Source: Magnolia sinica
Taxonomy: Eukaryota > Streptophyta > Magnoliopsida > Magnoliales > Magnoliaceae
Reading direction: 5' to 3'
DNA: 64,000 bases
Assembly: GCF_029962835.1 (NCBI RefSeq)
Contig: NC_080574.1
Coordinates: 23,038,001-23,102,000, forward strand
Shown: positions 23,866 through 34,503 of the stretch, piece after piece
Layout of the letters: every line of letters begins with the position of its first letter
How positions within the stretch are numbered: position 1 is the first letter of the stretch
The notes under the pieces: generated by a model
The model's database searches: none
What the model was told of the DNA's origin: nothing
The model's input: only the letters and a program-made list of their open reading frames with translations
Translations under genes and position numbers: made by a program

Positions 23866-26800
23866 TTTTATTTTTATTTAAAAACAAAAAAACAAAAAAA
23901 AACATCAACTGTCAGGAAAAAATGGACCAATGATTGGATGGCTAGGATCTTTGTGCTGGATGATTTTTGCTTTATAGCCCATCAACAGTCCAGATAAATA
24001 CTTGTGTGAAGAGTTATTGGATCCTGATACATCAAGATATCGTGTCCTCATGCATACAGATGTGGCCATGGTACATTGATCTGGTCCATGGATCTGATGG
24101 CCCCATCAGATAAATGATCGGGATCATCAAACCTTTGGACCCACTTGCACAAATGGGCACATGCGACATGCATCAAAACACTATCCCTGTCCCAATGATT
24201 CCTCTTAGGTAAACGAACCCCACATCTAATTCTAGAATAGTTTTCTTCTTCTTCTTCTTCTTCTTCTTCTGACATCCCTTTGGTGATTTAGCCATAGGTC
24301 AGTTTATTTGAGTATAATTGTTCTGATTGGCACTTCAATATTACAGATATGCGATACAATGCTCTTAGTTTTGTTTTCCTTCAAGTGAAGGAATTATCTT
24401 GGCTACAGTGGCATCCCTTCAGCGTTTCTTCTAGCCCTTTGGATGGAAAACACCATCTTGCGATTCTTATAAAGGTTCTTGGAGAATGGACGAAGAAGCT
24501 GAGAGATAGTATCTCCAATGTTCCAGAGCAGCCTCAAGTAGGCTTGCCATTTCAACCTTGCCCTACGATAACGGCTTCTGTCGAGGGGCCATATGGGCAT
24601 GAGGCACCATACCACTTGACGTACGTGCTCTTTTTTTGCTTCATTGGTTTTGAATTTTAGAAGTCTATTTGAGAATTTGATGCAGAGGAATGAAGGTATC
24701 CTGAAACAGTCAATATGAATGGGTCCTGGTTGGGTGATCCAAACCATTGATATGACGGATATGGTATGTCCCAAAAATCTTCCAGGCAGGAAGATTCAAA
24801 ATCTTTGATTGGCTATGGTAAAAAATAATAATAATAATAATAAGTGTAGAAATGGGTGTAAATATCCATCTGCAAATATCCTGCATCCATGGCGATGCCC
24901 ATCACATCAACACTCTTGATCAGTGAACCATGGACCTATTCATATTGACTAGGCCAATGAAGACACTGCAATTATCTTGGTGCATCAAGACCCTATAGTT
25001 CCTTCTTGATCATGTGGTTTACACTGCATATCGCCACACTGTATAATTTCTCTATATCTTGTAGATGGATTGACTGATTTTGAGCTCTTTGTTTGTTTAG
25101 GTATGAGTACCTTATTTTGGTAGCTGGCGGCATTGGAATTTCACCTTTCTTAGCTATCTTGAGCGACATCCTGCATAGGATTAGAGAGAAAAAGCCCTGC
25201 CTGCCAAAACATGTATTGATCGTTTGGGCTGTGAAGAAATCTAAAGAGTTTTCTCTTCTTTCCACTGTCAATGCGGAATCCATCTGCCCATCTTTTTCTG
25301 ATAGCTTGAGTCTAGATATTCAAACTTACATCACTCAAGAATCAGAGCCTCCGTTGGTAGGTGTGGACTGTCCATCTTTAGATGCATTTTCAACAAGGGC
25401 AATGATACATACACCCTAATTTTTTTTCTATACAGGAACCCTTTTTTGTTCTACTATTATTAGACTAGCACCAAAAAACTCTTTCCAAATTCCAAAACAT
25501 TAGAAAGAAAGGGGTGTGTATCAAAAAGAGAGGGTGTAATATCAGCTCGCTTTTGAAGTAATTTACAAAATGGATACTGTAATACAATCTCCTTTCTAAT
25601 TTCAGGAAGAGGGTATGCTTTACAAGAGCAGGGATTGTCCATCTTTTCCAGTGGCCAGTGGATGTCCCATGTCCAGTTTGGTTGGTACCGGGAACAATAT
25701 CTGGTCCGGAGCTTACTTCACCGTATCAACACTTGGGTTTGTTATTCTTCTGGGCCTCTTGGATGCATTTTACATAAAACCTTTTCATATATCTTCTTGG
25801 TGGTATCAAGGACTTCTGTTCGTCATATGCATGATTGCGGGCGTTGTCATGTTCGGAGGTCTGGTGGTCTTGTTTTGGAATCACTGGGAAAGAAGTGTTT
25901 CGAGTTATGAAAAAATGGATGGTGATGGTGGTTATGATGACGGCATGAGTAAATTAACACAGTATAATGAACCAAAAATGCATACTGATGCAAGTCGAAC
26001 CAATCTTACCGGATCAATGACCACACGATATGGGTGTAGGCCAAACTTCCAAGGTACCAATCCAGCCTTCTTTTTCTTTTTCTTTTTTTAATTCAAAGAA
26101 ATCATGTTAGGAACTTAGGAATTATATGATTCTCAATGCACAATATACTCAAGTTTTTGGTTTGTACAAGTGGGGCCTACAGATCCCTGGTCCAAAAGAA
26201 TTAGTATGTTGAGTACCACCATGGATAGACAATGACCGGAAAGTTTCCGATATCGGAAGATCCTACACCCTAATATTGGGCCTTTCTGTCAGTTGAATGT
26301 GGACCTTTGGTGTATTTCTCTTCTTAGCCGTCTATTTATAGGCCATGATTGAAAGGTTAGGATTTTCTTGTCAAGATGATTTTTGGGGCGTGGTCCATTC
26401 TCAGCAGTGTCTACAATGACAGTGATCTGGACCTCTGAACCATGACCTCACTTATACAGACCAGACATTGCATTGAGTATCCTCAGCAGAAGGATTTTAC
26501 AGCTCCTCTTAAGAATATTAATAGATCTTCTATAGTTGTCTCAAAATGGCATTTTCTAAATTATAACGACTGACATGCTGGCAAATTCATATACTGGTGT
26601 GATATTATTGAATGATTGCTTATATCACGTAAATATCAGTTCTAAATGTCATGAAATATGGAACAAGATATCCAGATTCGTAGATAAATTTAAATACATT
26701 GGAACTATATCAAATGTAAACAAATAAAACCAATAAACAAGAAAAATAAATCTGATTCTTTTCTTTCTTTTCTTTTCTTTTTTCCCTGTTAGCCATGTTA

Positions 26801-27275
26801 GTTGTGAGATGAATGACACATCCATCTTGTACGTCCAATGCGGAATGTTTCTTAGAAAATGGAGAATCCTTGCTGTATATGTGATGAAAGTTTGAAAAAT
26901 GCCATGATTACATTTCAGTAGCATTTATCGAGTGAATTGGGATAGATGTTTTATATGGCCCGGAAAAAAAAAACTACTAAAACAAAATATCCATTTCATT
27001 CATCTTAACATCATCTCCATGCCATAAATTTCTAGCGACTGAACTTCTCTACACCCATGTGATCAAGGCTTTTCTCATCCACTCCATTTCTGATTTTCTT
27101 TCCAGAAATTTTCAAGTCTGCTGCAGAGCAGTGGGGGCACGTGGACGTGGGTGTCATGGTATGTGGCCCTCCAAGTCTCCAATCCAGTGTTGCTAGAGAG
27201 TGTAGATCTCAGAACATAAGGGGCAGCTGGAATCAACCGATTTTCCATTTCAACAGTCACAGCTTTGATCTGTAG
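3138..27275 (+). CDS. FRO7: Ferric reduction oxidase, FRO6/FRO7 type (nine coding exons)
   Basis: Exons: 3138-3369, 3482-3572, 3834-4031, 22762-22996, 23252-23579, 24347-24620, 25101-25356, 25606-26053, 27106-27275. All junctions are GT-AG and keep phase, giving 743 residues, close to what I recall for Arabidopsis FRO6/FRO7. The protein transfers electrons from NADPH through FAD and two hemes across a membrane to reduce ferric chelates for iron uptake. Visible: an N-terminal hydrophobic segment; a heme-binding core with His at about 221, 226, 235 ([10 protein letters not shown]) and 296, 309 (FFYTHQ, LALHVGD); the FAD motif HPFS at 384-387; the nucleotide-binding GGIGISP at 462-468; two membrane segments near 560-630; CGPP at 707-710; C-terminus NSHSFDL. 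No break is seen. Intron 3 (4032-22761) is swollen by nested retrotransposons. FRO6 (plasma membrane) and FRO7 (plastid) cannot be told apart here. Confidence 0.93.
4218..4418 (+). mobile_element. 5'-truncated RTE-type LINE 3' end with 15-bp target duplication
   Basis: The insert 4233-4403 is flanked by TGGAGGGTCCATCAG at 4218-4232 and 4404-4418. It ends in an (ATG)n run, and just before that reads IHVADPN in the plus strand, the typical C-terminal end of plant RTE-clade LINE polyproteins, followed by the familiar 'gccgaccccaattagttggg' tail. About 170 bp survive, so the copy is extremely 5'-truncated, as is usual for target-primed insertion. It lies in FRO intron 3. Confidence 0.75.
4419..5251. 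other. FRO intron 3 sequence, nothing recognised
   Basis: Intronic sequence with an A-tract at 4697-4712 and no domain-bearing frame. The short open frames at 4504-4725 and 4983-5168 show no family resemblance. Confidence 0.5.
5252..5577. mobile_element. MITE with inverted ends (hAT or PIF/Harbinger type)
   Basis: The left end GGGGGTGTTTGGATC and the reverse complement of the right end (AGGGCCTGTTTGGATAC) share the GTTTGGAT core typical of plant MITE termini. Subterminal blocks also pair ('aagataagctacttatt' near the left, 'aataagtcacttatct' near the right). The unit is 326 bp, AT-rich and has no coding capacity. The target duplication is too short or too decayed to separate hAT from Harbinger. 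Confidence 0.65.
5588..5679 (+). repeat. Fragment of a TRIM LTR
   Basis: This 92-bp block matches the 3' part of the TRIM LTRs at 52197-52720 (shared 'aataaagggatt', 'catgctctatca', 'cttttagagcaagtgg', and the terminal CCTGCATCA). Only the 3' portion of one LTR is present, right next to the MITE. Confidence 0.65.
5680..6335. other. FRO intron 3 sequence, nothing recognised
   Basis: Between the TRIM fragment and the copia LTR I see only unannotatable intronic sequence. It contains a purine-rich stretch near 5870-5950 and no plausible coding frame. Confidence 0.5.
6336..6948 (+). repeat. 5' LTR of the copia element
   Basis: It matches the right LTR (21940-22492) and the solo LTR at 34504-35136. 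U3 carries about seven near-palindromic units of the form CTCGACYRGTCGAG between 6367 and 6550. These are followed by a promoter-like 'ctataaatag' near 6640 and the shared tail 'cggttcactgcgttgttgg'. It is about 60 bp longer than the right LTR, mostly because it keeps more of the palindromic units. Confidence 0.85.
9423..12952. other. 3.5-kb segment present in only one LTR of the Tekay-type element
   Basis: The right LTR jumps from 'catgtatgcatg' (ending 19182) to 'cacaagtacttttagtgc' (about 19186), while the left LTR holds 3.5 kb in between. The segment has no recognised coding frame. It includes a dinucleotide-rich stretch (11270-11300), a 24-bp doublet 'cccacctgcaaatttgcgc' (about 11466-11510), and a long field of degenerate 'gaaacagagcc'-like repeats (about 11590-12360). 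Either it was deleted from the right LTR or inserted in the left; no flanking duplication was evident. Confidence 0.6.
11590..12360. repeat. Field of degenerate short repeats in the long LTR
   Basis: Variants of a phrase like 'tggcttg-tt-tggctcgaaacagagcc' recur irregularly (for example 'ctccaaatagagcttcc', 'gctcaaaacggggcctg', 'tccaaacagagcc', 'gaccgaaacagagtc', 'ctccaaaatagagc'). Spacing is uneven, roughly 50-80 bp, so it is a decayed array and not a clean satellite. No function can be assigned. Confidence 0.5.
18533..19704 (-). repeat. Right (5') LTR of the Tekay-type element, short form
   Basis: TGTAACGCCCCGG at the left end and GGGGTGTTACA at the right end, followed by the ATACC duplication. 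Besides lacking the 3.5-kb segment it lacks about 65 bp between two copies of 'gcgcaacacgca' (left LTR near 9285-9370). That is a typical deletion between short direct repeats. Confidence 0.85.
21940..22492 (+). repeat. 3' LTR of the copia element
   Basis: It follows a purine-rich tract (AAGTAGGAGAT) and begins TGTTGAGATGTG. It carries fewer CTCGAC-type palindromic units than the left LTR and ends TTGCACAACA. It is followed by ATGGC, the near-match to the left flank. Confidence 0.85.
23778..23859. repeat. (TA)n microsatellite in FRO intron 5
   Basis: About 80 bp of uninterrupted alternating T and A, directly followed by T/A-rich sequence. It lies 200 bp downstream of the exon 5 donor (GT at 23580). 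Confidence 0.95.
24241..24271. repeat. (CTT)n microsatellite in FRO intron 5
   Basis: About nine to ten CTT units (TTCTTCTTC...) some 75 bp upstream of the exon 6 acceptor (AG at 24345-24346). It could act as part of the pyrimidine-rich region before the acceptor, although it is further away than a usual polypyrimidine tract. Confidence 0.9.
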
Positions 27276-27290
27276 CACCAAATCGCAAGC

Positions 27291-27356
27291 GAACTTACTC
27301 GGAGACTTCAAATCTGAGATGGTGAACTTACTCAGAGACTTCGAATCTGATATGGG
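27291..27356. repeat. 33-bp minisatellite, two units, FRO 3' UTR
   Basis: Two head-to-tail 33-bp units beginning GAACTTACTC (27291 and 27324) with few differences, starting 15 bp after the FRO stop codon. They lie in the presumed 3' UTR. Confidence 0.85.
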
Positions 27357-27373
27357 CTTGATGCAATTCAAGG

Positions 27374-27509
27374 ATATAGCCAGGCTCTTATGATGGCCAG
27401 CACATATCCTCCATCTATACAGTATATAGGGAAGCAATGGCTATGCCGAGGTTCTTATGATGGGCCAGCAAATATCCTCTATCTATACATTATACAAGGA
27501 AACAATGGT
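27374..27509. repeat. 65-70-bp tandem duplication, FRO 3' region
   Basis: Two diverged head-to-tail units share 'gttcttatgatgggccagc'-like and 'tatcctctatctatac' blocks and end in 'gaaacaatgg'. With the 33-bp pair just upstream, the FRO 3' end has been reshaped by two independent local duplications. Confidence 0.75.
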
Positions 27510-29340
27510 AGGGACCCATGCAGGTACTGAAGGTACATGTGTATATTACATGCAAAAATAAGGCGTTTCTAGAGAGCAAGGACATCATGCAATGTATTTA
27601 TAAAAGAAAAAAGTACATTTCCTCGCCGTTTTCCCTTTTTCGCACATACCATACATGCTCCTAACGGGTGGAATCAAAAGTTCGTATTTGTATAGTTATT
27701 TTGTATTTATAGTGTCCGTTCAAATCCAATTAACTGCTGTGCAACATGGACCTCTTAGAGTAGCTTATTATGTATATCATATCATTTGATGCTCTGTTTA
27801 GAAACTCAGGTCACCCATTGATTTTATTAAGTGCTTCACTAAATCTGATCATAGCTTGGATGGGTTCTATAAAATTAGAGAATGGATTTGGCAGAAGACG
27901 GGTGATCTGAGTGAACTCGGTTGGGGTATTGCGTTGATGAAAAGGTAGGGAAAGGCCACATCCAATCAGTTTGTGAGGGCCATTTTCCGTTACACTTTTG
28001 TATATGGATGGAGAGTCAGAACTACGTCTTTTATTCTCATCTCTCAAGCTATCTTGAAAATTCATAAAGACGTCAAAGTTCAACTTCCGTGGCACCCTAC
28101 ACCCGAAATGGGCCTATTCATGAACAGAATGCAAGGATCTCGTCCCTTGGAACCAGCAGGGCATGCCATATCTGAAAATTCAGGGTAGCATACTAATCAA
28201 GTGCGCCACACATGTTGAATCTAGAATTTTAGACCTTTCTTCTGACTTTTTTCTCATACAAGTTTGATATGCCTAATTATCCGTCCAATGTTATTTTTTA
28301 TTTATGGCATATTCACACTACAACATACTGATTCATTGTAATCAACCTATATAATAAGCAATTAGGTAGCTTGGTTATAATCAAACTATATAATAGTTAA
28401 TTACATTGCATTTGTGGGAGTTTTGTGCTCGTCCCCAACTTAGATAAAGGAGGGTTGAGTCAATTGGACAGCCAGCATCAAACTTATGCTGTAACTTTTA
28501 TTTTGAATTCATCATGTTCGCTGTGTATCCTGACAAGTGTGACCTTGTTAATGCACAAGTCATCTTTTAAATTCCTATTAGACAAGTTTCTTAACACCCA
28601 ACCCAATATTGGCATCCCGACTAGATTTTTTCTCCTGGCGCTGAGTAGGGCTCGATCGAGTCTGACTACATTCGGTGACTGCCTTCCTTGTCTGAGGCCA
28701 CGAGGGGTGGAACCCACGTTGGAGATCTAAACCATTGATCAAATAGGATGCACTGTTTACATTTCATGTACCAAAAGTCATTATAGAACATCATTGAGCA
28801 ACACATCTATATTGAATTTGGATGGTTGAATTTTCTTTATACCTGCCCAATTTTCTGGTACAAATTTGACCTAGACCATTATTTTTGGTCCATGGCATGT
28901 TAGCTTGGATCTATGTTTCATGTTCTCTGCATCCATATAGATCTATTACTTATGTTCTAGTTCCTCTACAAGTGTGTTCAGGCACTTAACAAGTCTGCAA
29001 CCCAAATGCCTACATTCTACAATATGTTTATTTTTTAGTACCTTGGAAGTAGGAACCTCCAAACCGCATTAGGCTAATGTAAGTGGGACTCAATACGCAG
29101 ATGTCTCTACCAACTCATCTAACAAGTGGGAGAGAACGGGCTACAATATGTTCGGTACAAATGATTTTTAAGAAGAAATGATCTAATGAAAATCTTTTTA
29201 CGAAGAGATGATCTAGTAGACATGTATATGGGATCTTGCTCATGCACATAGAGCGGCAATTCATATCATTCAATTCGGAACATTTATTTGGCGCTCCACT
29301 CTTCATAGACTGCCTTCTGTGACCCAACAGAACTTTTCAT
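27510..29340. other. Gene-free stretch downstream of FRO
   Basis: No frame here shows a recognisable domain. The 94-codon minus-strand frame at 27811-28095 and the 101-codon plus-strand frame at 28425-28730 look like chance frames. The FRO polyadenylation site probably lies near its left end, but I cannot fix it. Confidence 0.45.
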
Positions 29341-29480
29341 GATGGATGTTTAATCCCCACTGTTTCCGGTAGTGTGGTCCACTTAAGCTTTAGATCTGCT
29401 TCATTTTCCAGCTCAGCCCTAAAATGAGCTAGTAAAAGGATGGAGAGCATGGATACAAGACACATCACAGTAGGCCCCGC
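29341..29480. mobile_element. Half copy of the fold-back element
   Basis: It matches the right half of the fold-back family ('ccccactgtttcc', 'gtgtggtccactt', 'gatctgcttcattttcc', 'aaggatggagagcatggat', 'acatcacagtaggcccc'). The left half is missing, so it is a truncated copy upstream of the 3' end of the PPR gene. Confidence 0.6.
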
Positions 29481-29881
29481 AGGTTGGGTCACATCTGCCA
29501 CGGGTGCTGCAGGCAATGCGGTTCCTAAATGCCTTGTCTAACACAAGGGGGGAGGGTGATGTATCAATCAGCTCCATCCATGCAGTCGGCGCTATAGCGG
29601 CCAACATGCATGAATGGCTGATGTTTGAAAACTAAACCAACTCTACTAAACAATCCTGCTCACACTTTCTTCAACGATTCAATCCAGCCAGCTGAATTAT
29701 GGACCATCAACTACTTTCATTTTCTACGGATGTAATGGATAGGATTGTCTGATAGGTTTGATGTCAAACGCCGTCCACTTTAATGGCCCTGTAGATGGAT
29801 GGACACAATTGCTACATCCCTTGCCACGTGTACAGTGGAGATGCAGCTTTACCAAATTCCGTATCACGATATCAGCAAAAC

Positions 29882-30817
29882 TTAAATTCCAAGCTTCCTT
29901 CCATAAACCCTCTCCGCCACTCTCTCCGCCACTTCCACCTTTCCATGCACCCTACACGCCCCCAACAGCGCACTCCAGAGCGCCTCGTCCGGCTCTTCGT
30001 CCATCTCCCCAACCAACGCCTCTGCTTCCTCCACTTGTCCCGCCCTCCCCAACATATCCACCATACACGTGTAATGCTCCAGCACCGGTCGCACCCCAAA
30101 CCTCCCTTCCATCATCTTCCACACCCTCCGACCTGCTTCCGTCAACCCCCCGTGGCTGCACGCCGTCAGAACCGCCGTGAACGTGACGCCGTCCGGCGAC
30201 TCCCCGGCAGCCAGCATCCCGTCGAACAGCCGAAGGGCCTCGCCGGAGAGGCCGTGCGCGCCGTACGCACCGATCATTGCCGACCACGTGATCGAATTCC
30301 TCTCGAGCATTTTATCGAACACCGCCCGGGCGGAATCCAGGTCGCCTGATTTCGCATACATCGTCACCAGCGAATTAGAGGCTGCCACGTCGGAGGAGAA
30401 ACCATGGACGAGGACCGCCACGTGGACCTGCCTGCCGAGGTGGAGAGAAGAGATCCCGGCGCAGGATTTGAGGACTGAGGGTAACGTACGCCGGTCGGGT
30501 AGCTTGCCGCGTTGGAGCATGTGGCGGAAGACGTGGAGGGATTGGCGGTAGAGGTGGAGGGAAGCGTAGCCCTTGATCATGGAGTTGTAGAGGAAAGTCG
30601 TTTGTCGGTTAGCGCGGAAGAAGACGTGGGCGGCTTCATGCATACGTGCGCAGCTGGCGTAGGAAGAGACAAGCTTGGCCCGGAGGAAATCGTGGTGGGC
30701 GATTCCGACGGTCAGGATTCGAGCGTGTATCTTTTGCAGTGTGCTTAGGTTCTTGGTGGACGAACATGATTCGATCAGGGAGGCGTAGAAGGTAATGTCG
30801 TGAGCGAGGTTGCACAT
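29882..30817 (-). CDS. PLS-class pentatricopeptide repeat protein, short, intronless
   Basis: 311 codons in one exon, beginning MCNLAHDITFYASLIE. Repeats are visible: NSMIKGYAS near 77, LPSVLKSCAG near 111, NSLVTMYAKSGDLDSARAVF near 147, WSAMIGAYGAHG near 178, FTAVLTACSHGG near 214, YTCMVDMLGRAGQVEEAE near 248 and WSALLGACRVHG near 284. The order and the L/S-type spacing are those of PLS PPR proteins, which bind organellar RNA and usually guide C-to-U editing. Members normally continue with E, E+ or DYW domains; this one stops at VYGRKLGI, just where the E motif should begin, so it may act with a partner or be a truncated copy. GC content is much higher than the surroundings, common for plant PPR genes. 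A targeting peptide is not obvious. Confidence 0.85.
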   Translation of the reverse strand: MCNLAHDITFYASLIESCSSTKNLSTLQKIHARILTVGIAHHDFLRAKLVSSYASCARMHEAAHVFFRANRQTTFLYNSMIKGYASLHLYRQSLHVFRHMLQRGKLPDRRTLPSVLKSCAGISSLHLGRQVHVAVLVHGFSSDVAASNSLVTMYAKSGDLDSARAVFDKMLERNSITWSAMIGAYGAHGLSGEALRLFDGMLAAGESPDGVTFTAVLTACSHGGLTEAGRRVWKMMEGRFGVRPVLEHYTCMVDMLGRAGQVEEAEALVGEMDEEPDEALWSALLGACRVHGKVEVAERVAERVYGRKLGI

Positions 30818-33800
30818 GATATGGAAGAGGAGCTCTGTATATTTCCAGTTAACCTTGTAGCTTGCCCTTGCCCTGCTACCACGCTCACCTGTGCACTTGC
30901 TTTTGTATGTGGGGATCGTGTGTGATCTAAGCCGCTAATCTGCTGAGCCCAACCATGTGGATGTGGATTTGATTTCCTGAGTCCAAAAGTTCAATCTGGT
31001 TCGATAATCAGGTAGCTACATGCAATTTCGTCGAATCGAGGAATAAGTACCAAAACCCCCCTTTCTCTTGCTCATCAGACCAACAGTTCCTTTCCTTCCT
31101 ATTATTTTGCTTCCAGCCCCGCCCTTGGCATCTTATAAATCACCCCATCTACCCTCTGGCAGAACGGCTAGGGCCTGTTTGGATAGGATGGTATCTATAG
31201 AACACGGAGGGTGTAGTTGGTTCGAAAATTAGGTCACTTGATAAACATAGGAGGTAGAGGGTAACAAAACTAATGAGAGAGGGTAGTTGGTTTGAAAATT
31301 CCAAGATAAGGTGGTTTTGGTTTTTATCCCTCAGTTTAATCCCCACAATTAGTCGTAGAGAGGCATACACAAATAACTTTCGAGACCAAGGGTATTTTTA
31401 TTATGTAACATATTTTCATACAAGTGACCCTCACCCAACTTGGAAATATGTGTTGTGGCAAGTATTGGATGTTGAAATTTTGGTTCTGAAAAAATTCAAA
31501 ATTTTGAAATTTTTGTTTTACTACGAAAATAATGTTGAAATTTTCAAATGAAAAAGCACAGTTATGCTTTTGTCCGACATCGAAAATGAGAAAAGAAAAC
31601 CTGTGGTTTATATATAGAGGTGTGTGTAGTATTCTTACTTGGAGTTTTAGAGATTGAGATGTTCAGGTTGCACTGGAATACACGCGGGCACGCTCGGGCG
31701 TGGGCAGTGTAGCTATGGTGGCGCTAGTTGGCGCACTTTGCACTTCACACGTGCACATTTTGTCGCAGAGTCAAGACGGTGCGAGTAATATGATATGAAC
31801 CTGAGTTTTATAAGCTACGGAGAACGGTCAGATTATTAATCAGAAACGGTCAGCCGTTTTGAGAACGGCTAGCAACCTATATAAATTGGATCATTCTCGT
31901 ATAAAGATTAATCAACTCTAACAGATCTTTCCTCATCCATCAGATCTTTCATAAACATCTCCATATAAAAATTCTATCAAAAGATCAGTTGCATTATTCG
32001 CCTGTTACCCATTAGCAATTGATAAACATGATCCAACGTAGTGAAACAAAAATAATTTATTTTATTTTATTTTTTATTTTTTGGTATTTCCAACATATTT
32101 CCCAACATTGGGTAATTGTCTACCTATTTGCTGTAGCAATTATATAACTACACAGCCATCTCTCATAGTTGGATAATTACACTTTGAGGTCTTAGTATTA
32201 AAACTTCAACAAATATGCTTATTTGGTGGGAAAAGATAGATCATCTAAAAACAAGCAAAAGTTTTATTATGTCACATGATTTGCCGTGTGGATCTTTGAC
32301 TAGGGGATGATTGTTTCTTTAGACATCTTCTTTCACCAATGATGTTGCACACATGCTTTTAGCCACGTGAGACACATTTGGAAAGATCCCTTAATATCTC
32401 CACCATTTTTCACCGCTGGTGAATTGAGGAATTGCAAATAGACCACAAGCTAACAACTTCAATCTATTCATATGAGTTGCCCCTATGAATCAGTAGCCTA
32501 TTACCCTACACTTGCGACCTCATTCTAGGGAGCTCATGCAAATAAGATTATGTAAGGCTTACCATGATGACGTTGTGATGTCTGCTCTTTGCAATGCAAA
32601 AGCTCATATAGTACCATGGTCCTTGAAGGAAACAAACTTAAAGCTAGAGCAGACTACAGCACCAAGAAAAATTTTAAAAAAAGTAAGGACAAGTTGTCAC
32701 CTTTTAAACCATACTGAGCGCCTTCCCCCTTTCTTGTTCTACATGTAGAGCGCACCTATGTATGGTTGCACTCTTTCCTTCCCATTCTTTTTTCTTTTTT
32801 CTCCCTTCCTTGCTCAACGCACCACGAACATATATGGGAAGAGTAGGGTAGAGATGTAGAAGGAAAATGTGCGGATACAAGTAGAAAGAAAAAGAGAAGT
32901 TAATCAATAGTAGCCTACTTAAGTTTTAAATCTATTTTATTTTTAGGTTAAAGTCAGAGTCAATACAACAGATGTGCAAAGGTAAATGTAACAAGGTCAT
33001 CATAATGCGCTCCAGAGAGCCTTCGTGTAGAAGCTCTCCTAATCTACTTATTGGTGGAGGCTACAGGCAAAGAAAATGAGGCATGGAGCTAGCTACTCGC
33101 ATAAAAGAAAAGAAATGAAAAAAGTGCCCCTGGTTGAAGGGCATCACATCCCATTTTCCTCTTAAAAATAAGAGTTTACACCCCCACCATGGGACTAATT
33201 GCAAGGGTGAAACTGGCCAATCTTGATAGTAGAGATATTTTTTCAAGGGCAATAGTGGAAAATCGTGATTAGTTATCATGGAGTGAAAATTGACCAACCC
33301 TTGATGTTCTACGTACTTGCATGGTCCACCAGATGAGATACAGTGGGTTCCACCTAACTAGCAATGGAGCATACCTGACTCTACTCCCTAGACCAGGGCT
33401 TAATCAGGCTAGGCCCTGGCCCTGGTCTTACAAAGTCACATTGGGCATGAGCCAACCCCAACTCGATGATTGAATTGGGCCAGGATTCCAATTCTAGGCT
33501 TGGCCAAGTGTAAAGGGCTGGGGCCCAAATCCTGCCATTGCAATTGGCAAGCCACGTGGTAGGACTACCATAGCAGTGGGTAGGGCAGACACACATGCAG
33601 TTCACACAATGCATAGCATGTGATATCTGTGCTGCTCTTTTGTGCTAAACCTGGCTAAATGCATATACAATGTCTGGGAGCCCATCTACACACAACCCCA
33701 TATGCCGCAGTGGTATAACTGTATAAGATCCAAGCCATCCATCAAGTGGGTCCCACAATGAATATGCCTTACCTGAAATCAAGCATGTCCACTAATCATT

Positions 33801-34498
33801 TGAGCTACGGTCCATGGAAAATGAATGGTTAAAAAACACTCAGCTAAGATTTTTGAAGCCATCCTTTTATTGATAACATTATGGCCCATCATACGAGTAG
33901 AGTGGCTTGATTTTCAGGCAGAGGCATCTACAAGGTGGGGCCCACCACAGGCATGTGGGGGATCTCATACACATGTGCCATCTTGGCATATATGGTAGCT
34001 CAAATGGGCTCTCTTCTACACATATTCTTAGAAAACCTCATAGCAAGCTTTTTTAAAAAAGGGTTTGGTTACTTTTAGTGTGACAGTGGAAAAGTTGACA
34101 GATTAGTCATCCTTACAAAGCAAAGCCACGGCTGTGGGTCTCCAGAGCTAGAAGTTGTGCATTCAGTTAGAGATGGCGATCGTTGGCTAACCGGAGGAAT
34201 TTGTGCTTTTGGAGTCCTCTGCTGAGGATTAGGCAGACCTAAATATTGATGCAGAAATACCCTAATTAGCGCTGATCAAAGTACAGTTTCTTCGCAGGGG
34301 TGGCATACAAAATTGCAAAACTTTTATAAAAAGCGAAAAGGGCTTCCTTCTAAATTGATTTCTGAGAAGCCAGGCCGAAGGAATATCAAAAGGAGGCAAG
34401 TATGATAGGTACAGTCAATTTTGATGAGGCAACACCATACCGAGGAGAGAATGTAAGAAGAGGATTATTTGATACTTTAGCAGGCCTTAAAATTTGAA
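30818..34498. other. Gene-free stretch between the PPR gene and the solo LTR
   Basis: No convincing coding region. A single MITE-like end (GGGCCTGTTTGGATAG, near 31169) has no partner end that I can find. The segment at 33690-33970 contains GC-rich phrases such as 'gtggggcccacca' that recall the fold-back family but do not align along their length. Confidence 0.45.
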
Positions 34499-34503
34499 TC
34501 CTT

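Noticed and set aside
25615-26091. FRO exon 8 frame running on into polyphenylalanine and a stop
   Set aside because: This is read-through of the exon 8 donor at 26054; exon 9 at 27106 restores the conserved C-terminus.
27811-28095. 94-codon minus-strand frame downstream of FRO
   Set aside because: No family resemblance; could be a remnant but nothing supports a gene call.
31165-31185. MITE terminus GGGCCTGTTTGGATAG
   Set aside because: No matching opposite end found, so no element can be delimited.
33381-33614. Minus-strand 77-codon frame in the gene-poor stretch
   Set aside because: No domain and no splice or promoter context.
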